Shown here piece by piece: positions 6,914 to 8,426 of a stretch of 8,426 nt of DNA. The notes below the pieces were generated by a model, which had not been told where the DNA came from, searched no databases, and was given only the letters and a program-made list of their open reading frames with translations. Both the position numbers and the translations under genes were made by a program. The number at the start of each line of letters is the position of its first letter. Positions within the stretch are counted from its first letter, which is position 1. The stretch is taken from the NCBI GenBank assembly GCA_019313725.1, contig JAFDAT010000132.1, positions 1-8,426 on the forward strand, written 5' to 3'. The DNA comes from Deltaproteobacteria bacterium. GTDB lineage: Bacteria > Desulfobacterota > Desulfobacteria > Desulfobacterales > B30-G6.

Positions 6914-7300
6914 ATGAGTGACAAAAAGCTGATACTGGTAGTGGACGACGACCCGGATTTGGTGGAATCGGTATCCATGAAACTGGAGAGCGAGAATTTT
7001 CAGGTAGCTAAGGCTTACGACGGTATCGAGGCCATGGACAGGATCAAGGAGGCGCGCCCGGCGCTGATTATTCTGGATGTGATGATGCCCCGAAAAAACG
7101 GCTATGAATTGTGCGACGAATTGAAAAATTCCGATGAGTACAAAGATATCGTGATCGTACTTCTGACCGCCGTGGCCGACGCCGTGACCTCCACCAGCTA
7201 TACCCACATGGACGGCAAGACCACCCTGGCCGATGACTTCATCCCCAAACCCATCGAACTGGACAAACTCATGGAGATCGTCAAGGAAAATCTCGAGTAG
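6914..7300 (+). CDS. Stand-alone CheY-like response regulator
   Basis: A 128-residue receiver domain with no output domain. The phosphorylation site is complete: acidic Asp11-Asp13 (VVDDD), phosphoacceptor Asp55 (LDVMMP), Thr85 (LLTA) and Lys112 (PKP). The stretch from Thr85 to Lys112 is about five residues longer than in CheY (Thr87 to Lys109) and holds a Ser/Thr-rich stretch (TSTSYTHMDGKTT), which changes the alpha4-beta5 signalling face. The start at ATG 6914 is fixed by an excellent AAGGAGG at 6899-6905. No histidine kinase is in the window. With no DNA-binding domain it must act by protein contact, perhaps on a kinase, a phosphorelay or the neighbouring proteins. A link to the upstream C1 genes is only suggested by position; the 112-bp gap leaves room for a separate promoter. 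Confidence 0.93.
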   Translation: MSDKKLILVVDDDPDLVESVSMKLESENFQVAKAYDGIEAMDRIKEARPALIILDVMMPRKNGYELCDELKNSDEYKDIVIVLLTAVADAVTSTSYTHMDGKTTLADDFIPKPIELDKLMEIVKENLE

Positions 7301-7343
7301 CATGGTTAGGCGTGGGCATAAAGAAAGATGAGGCCTTCAGCAA

Positions 7344-7850
7344 ATGAATGAAAACCTACGGGCGGACGGTATCAAACTGAGTCTCGAAATGACCCTGGTC
7401 ACTATCAGGACATCTTCGGGCGGGTTGGATACGAACGCCCGTTTTCTGAAATTGATGGGTGAAAACCGAATAAACCTGCCGTTCCTATGCTCTGCAGCCC
7501 GGGACGATACAACCGCGGGCACCTACTGCATATTAACCGAAGACATTACAAGAGCAAACAATGTTATCGCCTCTGATAAAACCGTAATGACACATATAGA
7601 ATACCTGCCCTCCGTCGGTACTATTTCGGTTTTCCCCCATAATTTCAACCTGGCGTTTTTTGGTATGATACTGCGACTCATGGGCGAATTGGAAGCACCG
7701 CTGCACGGCCTGGCCACATCGATCTCAGCGCTGTGCATGGTTACGGATTTTTCCCTGCTGGAGCAAATCGCGGGCTACCTCGCCCGGTATGTGTCTCTGC
7801 CTGGAAATCATTCTCCTTTCAACCCGGATATCAGTATAAAATCCATATAG
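7344..7850 (+). CDS. Probable tandem ACT-domain protein (aspartokinase-like ACT fold)
   Basis: A 168-residue soluble protein with no signal peptide or membrane segment. I do not recognise a named family. The pattern resembles two ACT units: the first about residues 13-75 (MTLVTIRTSSGGLD through YCILTED), the second about 92-155, with VGTISVFPHNFN, then FFGMILRLMGEL, then HGLATSISALCMVTDF. The second unit recalls the aspartokinase C-terminal ACT repeat (hydrophobic strand, GM-LxxL helix, TSxS strand). There is no kinase domain, so it would act as a ligand-sensing or dimerising module. It starts at ATG 7344, 43 bp after the response regulator, with only a weak purine-rich stretch (GATGAGG, 7327-7333) upstream. 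It ends 39 bp before another ACT-like gene of equal length. The domain call comes from pattern memory and is moderate; the gene itself is likely real. Confidence 0.6.
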   Translation: MNENLRADGIKLSLEMTLVTIRTSSGGLDTNARFLKLMGENRINLPFLCSAARDDTTAGTYCILTEDITRANNVIASDKTVMTHIEYLPSVGTISVFPHNFNLAFFGMILRLMGELEAPLHGLATSISALCMVTDFSLLEQIAGYLARYVSLPGNHSPFNPDISIKSI

Positions 7851-7889
7851 CCGACAACAGCCGGGTGACCCCGGCATTAAAACCGAAGC

Positions 7890-8396
7890 GTGAGCCCTGT
7901 GGAAACCATAGCAGTCTATTGGGAAGAAAATATAAAGACGTACGGCATCCGGAAAGAGACCAAGCTCTGCCTGGTCCAGATGGACATCCTTCCCGTCTGC
8001 CTGGTTGAACTGGGACAACAGCTTGCCGAACTGGGCCAAGGCGAAACAAAGGTCAGATTAATCCTTGCCCACCACCACGAACCGGGGTTATTGCGATTGT
8101 ACATGGTGTTCGAAAACAGGTGGCAAGGTAAACTGGCTGAATTTTTTTCCCGGCCGGATCTCCAGGAGGTTTCCGGTCGTTTTCTGCTTGAATCCCCGGT
8201 GGAGATGCTTAACTTTCACGGGCCGCATTTTGGGGATCGTTATGGTATCGCCGATATGGCTTGCGACGCATTAAAAAAAGAAAATATCCGATTTATGCTG
8301 ATGGGATGTTCGGCGGCATCCGTTCATTTTATTTTTCCGGAGAAAATGGCGGCCAGGGCTGAAAAAGCCCTTGGGTCCGTTTTCAAGGCACCTTAG
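7890..8396 (+). CDS. Probable ACT-domain protein, neighbour and possible paralogue of the preceding gene
   Basis: A 168-residue soluble protein with no transmembrane segment. Its C-terminal half (about residues 104-166) reads like an aspartokinase-type ACT unit: VEMLNFHGPHFGDRYGIAD, a helix with ACDALKKENI, a strand LMGCSAASVHFIFPE, and a final helix ending AEKALGSVF. The N-terminal half (residues 25-90) may be a second, more diverged unit. The start is GTG 7890, chosen because stops (TGA 7866, TAA 7878) lie just upstream in frame; GTG 7899 is also possible. The ribosome site is poor, so translation may depend on the preceding gene. It shares reading frame and exact length with that gene, but several stops separate them, so this is not one gene split by a single error. 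Function unknown; ligand sensing (for example an amino acid) is a guess from the fold. Confidence 0.6.
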   Translation: MSPVETIAVYWEENIKTYGIRKETKLCLVQMDILPVCLVELGQQLAELGQGETKVRLILAHHHEPGLLRLYMVFENRWQGKLAEFFSRPDLQEVSGRFLLESPVEMLNFHGPHFGDRYGIADMACDALKKENIRFMLMGCSAASVHFIFPEKMAARAEKALGSVFKAP

Positions 8397-8399
8397 AAT

Positions 8400-8426
8400 A
8401 TGAATGAAAAAATACTGCAGGAAATG
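8400..8426 (+). CDS. Start of a following gene, cut by the window edge
   Basis: ATG at 8400, three bases after the previous stop, opens MNEKILQEM and runs off the end without a stop. ATG 8404 in another frame is an alternative. The close spacing suggests the operon continues. Too little is visible to name a product. Confidence 0.4.

Noticed and set aside
7344..8396. The two ACT-like genes as one gene broken by a frameshift or stop
   Set aside because: They share a frame but are separated by three in-frame stops (TAG 7848, TGA 7866, TAA 7878) within about 40 bases that show no coding similarity, so two genes fit better.
1..8426. tRNA or rRNA genes, CRISPR arrays, insertion sequences
   Set aside because: No cloverleaf, regularly spaced direct repeats, transposase or terminal inverted repeats were seen on either strand.

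Overview
The window reads as one dense, plus-strand block of energy and C1 metabolism from an anaerobe. The best guess is a sulfate-reducing or related member of the Desulfobacterota (Desulfobacteria), from the protein styles: a long double-module HdrA, MvhD, MetV and MetF, and a CCG-domain Fe-S protein. This taxonomic call rests on remembered family resemblance, not on a search.

Layout. (1) Bases 1-611: the 3' end of a CCG-domain (HdrB/HdrD/DsrK-like) iron-sulfur protein. Its frame stays open across an in-frame TGA at 21-23, followed at the right distance by a strong stem-loop, so it is most likely a selenoprotein. (2) 650-1507: a divergent MetF-like protein. (3) 1633-4677: a 1014-residue HdrA-like flavin/Fe-S protein with two HdrA-type modules. 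(4) 4677-5120: an MvhD-like electron-transfer subunit, overlapping hdrA by 1 bp. (5) 5210-5878: MetV. (6) 5875-6801: a canonical-looking MetF, overlapping metV by 4 bp. (7) 6914-7300: a stand-alone response regulator behind an AT-rich gap that may hold a promoter. (8) 7344-7850 and 7890-8396: two adjacent proteins of 168 residues each that look like ACT-domain proteins. (9) 8400 onward: the probable start of another gene, cut by the window edge.

How the genes may work together. Genes 1-6 look like one operon for methylene-tetrahydrofolate reductase of the Wood-Ljungdahl pathway, joined to an Hdr/MvhD electron-transfer module. The reference point is the metVF-hdrCBA-mvhD cluster of Moorella. 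In this window the thiol-disulfide-type Fe-S subunit would be the upstream Sec-containing CCG protein, and no separate hdrC or hydrogenase mvhAG is visible. There is a second, catalytically atypical MetF. The likely job is flavin-based coupling of methylene-THF/methyl-THF interconversion to low-potential or thiol/quinone-linked carriers, in the CO2-fixing or the acetate-oxidising direction. The partners and direction are inferred. The downstream regulator and ACT-like pair may be a separate sensory or regulatory unit.
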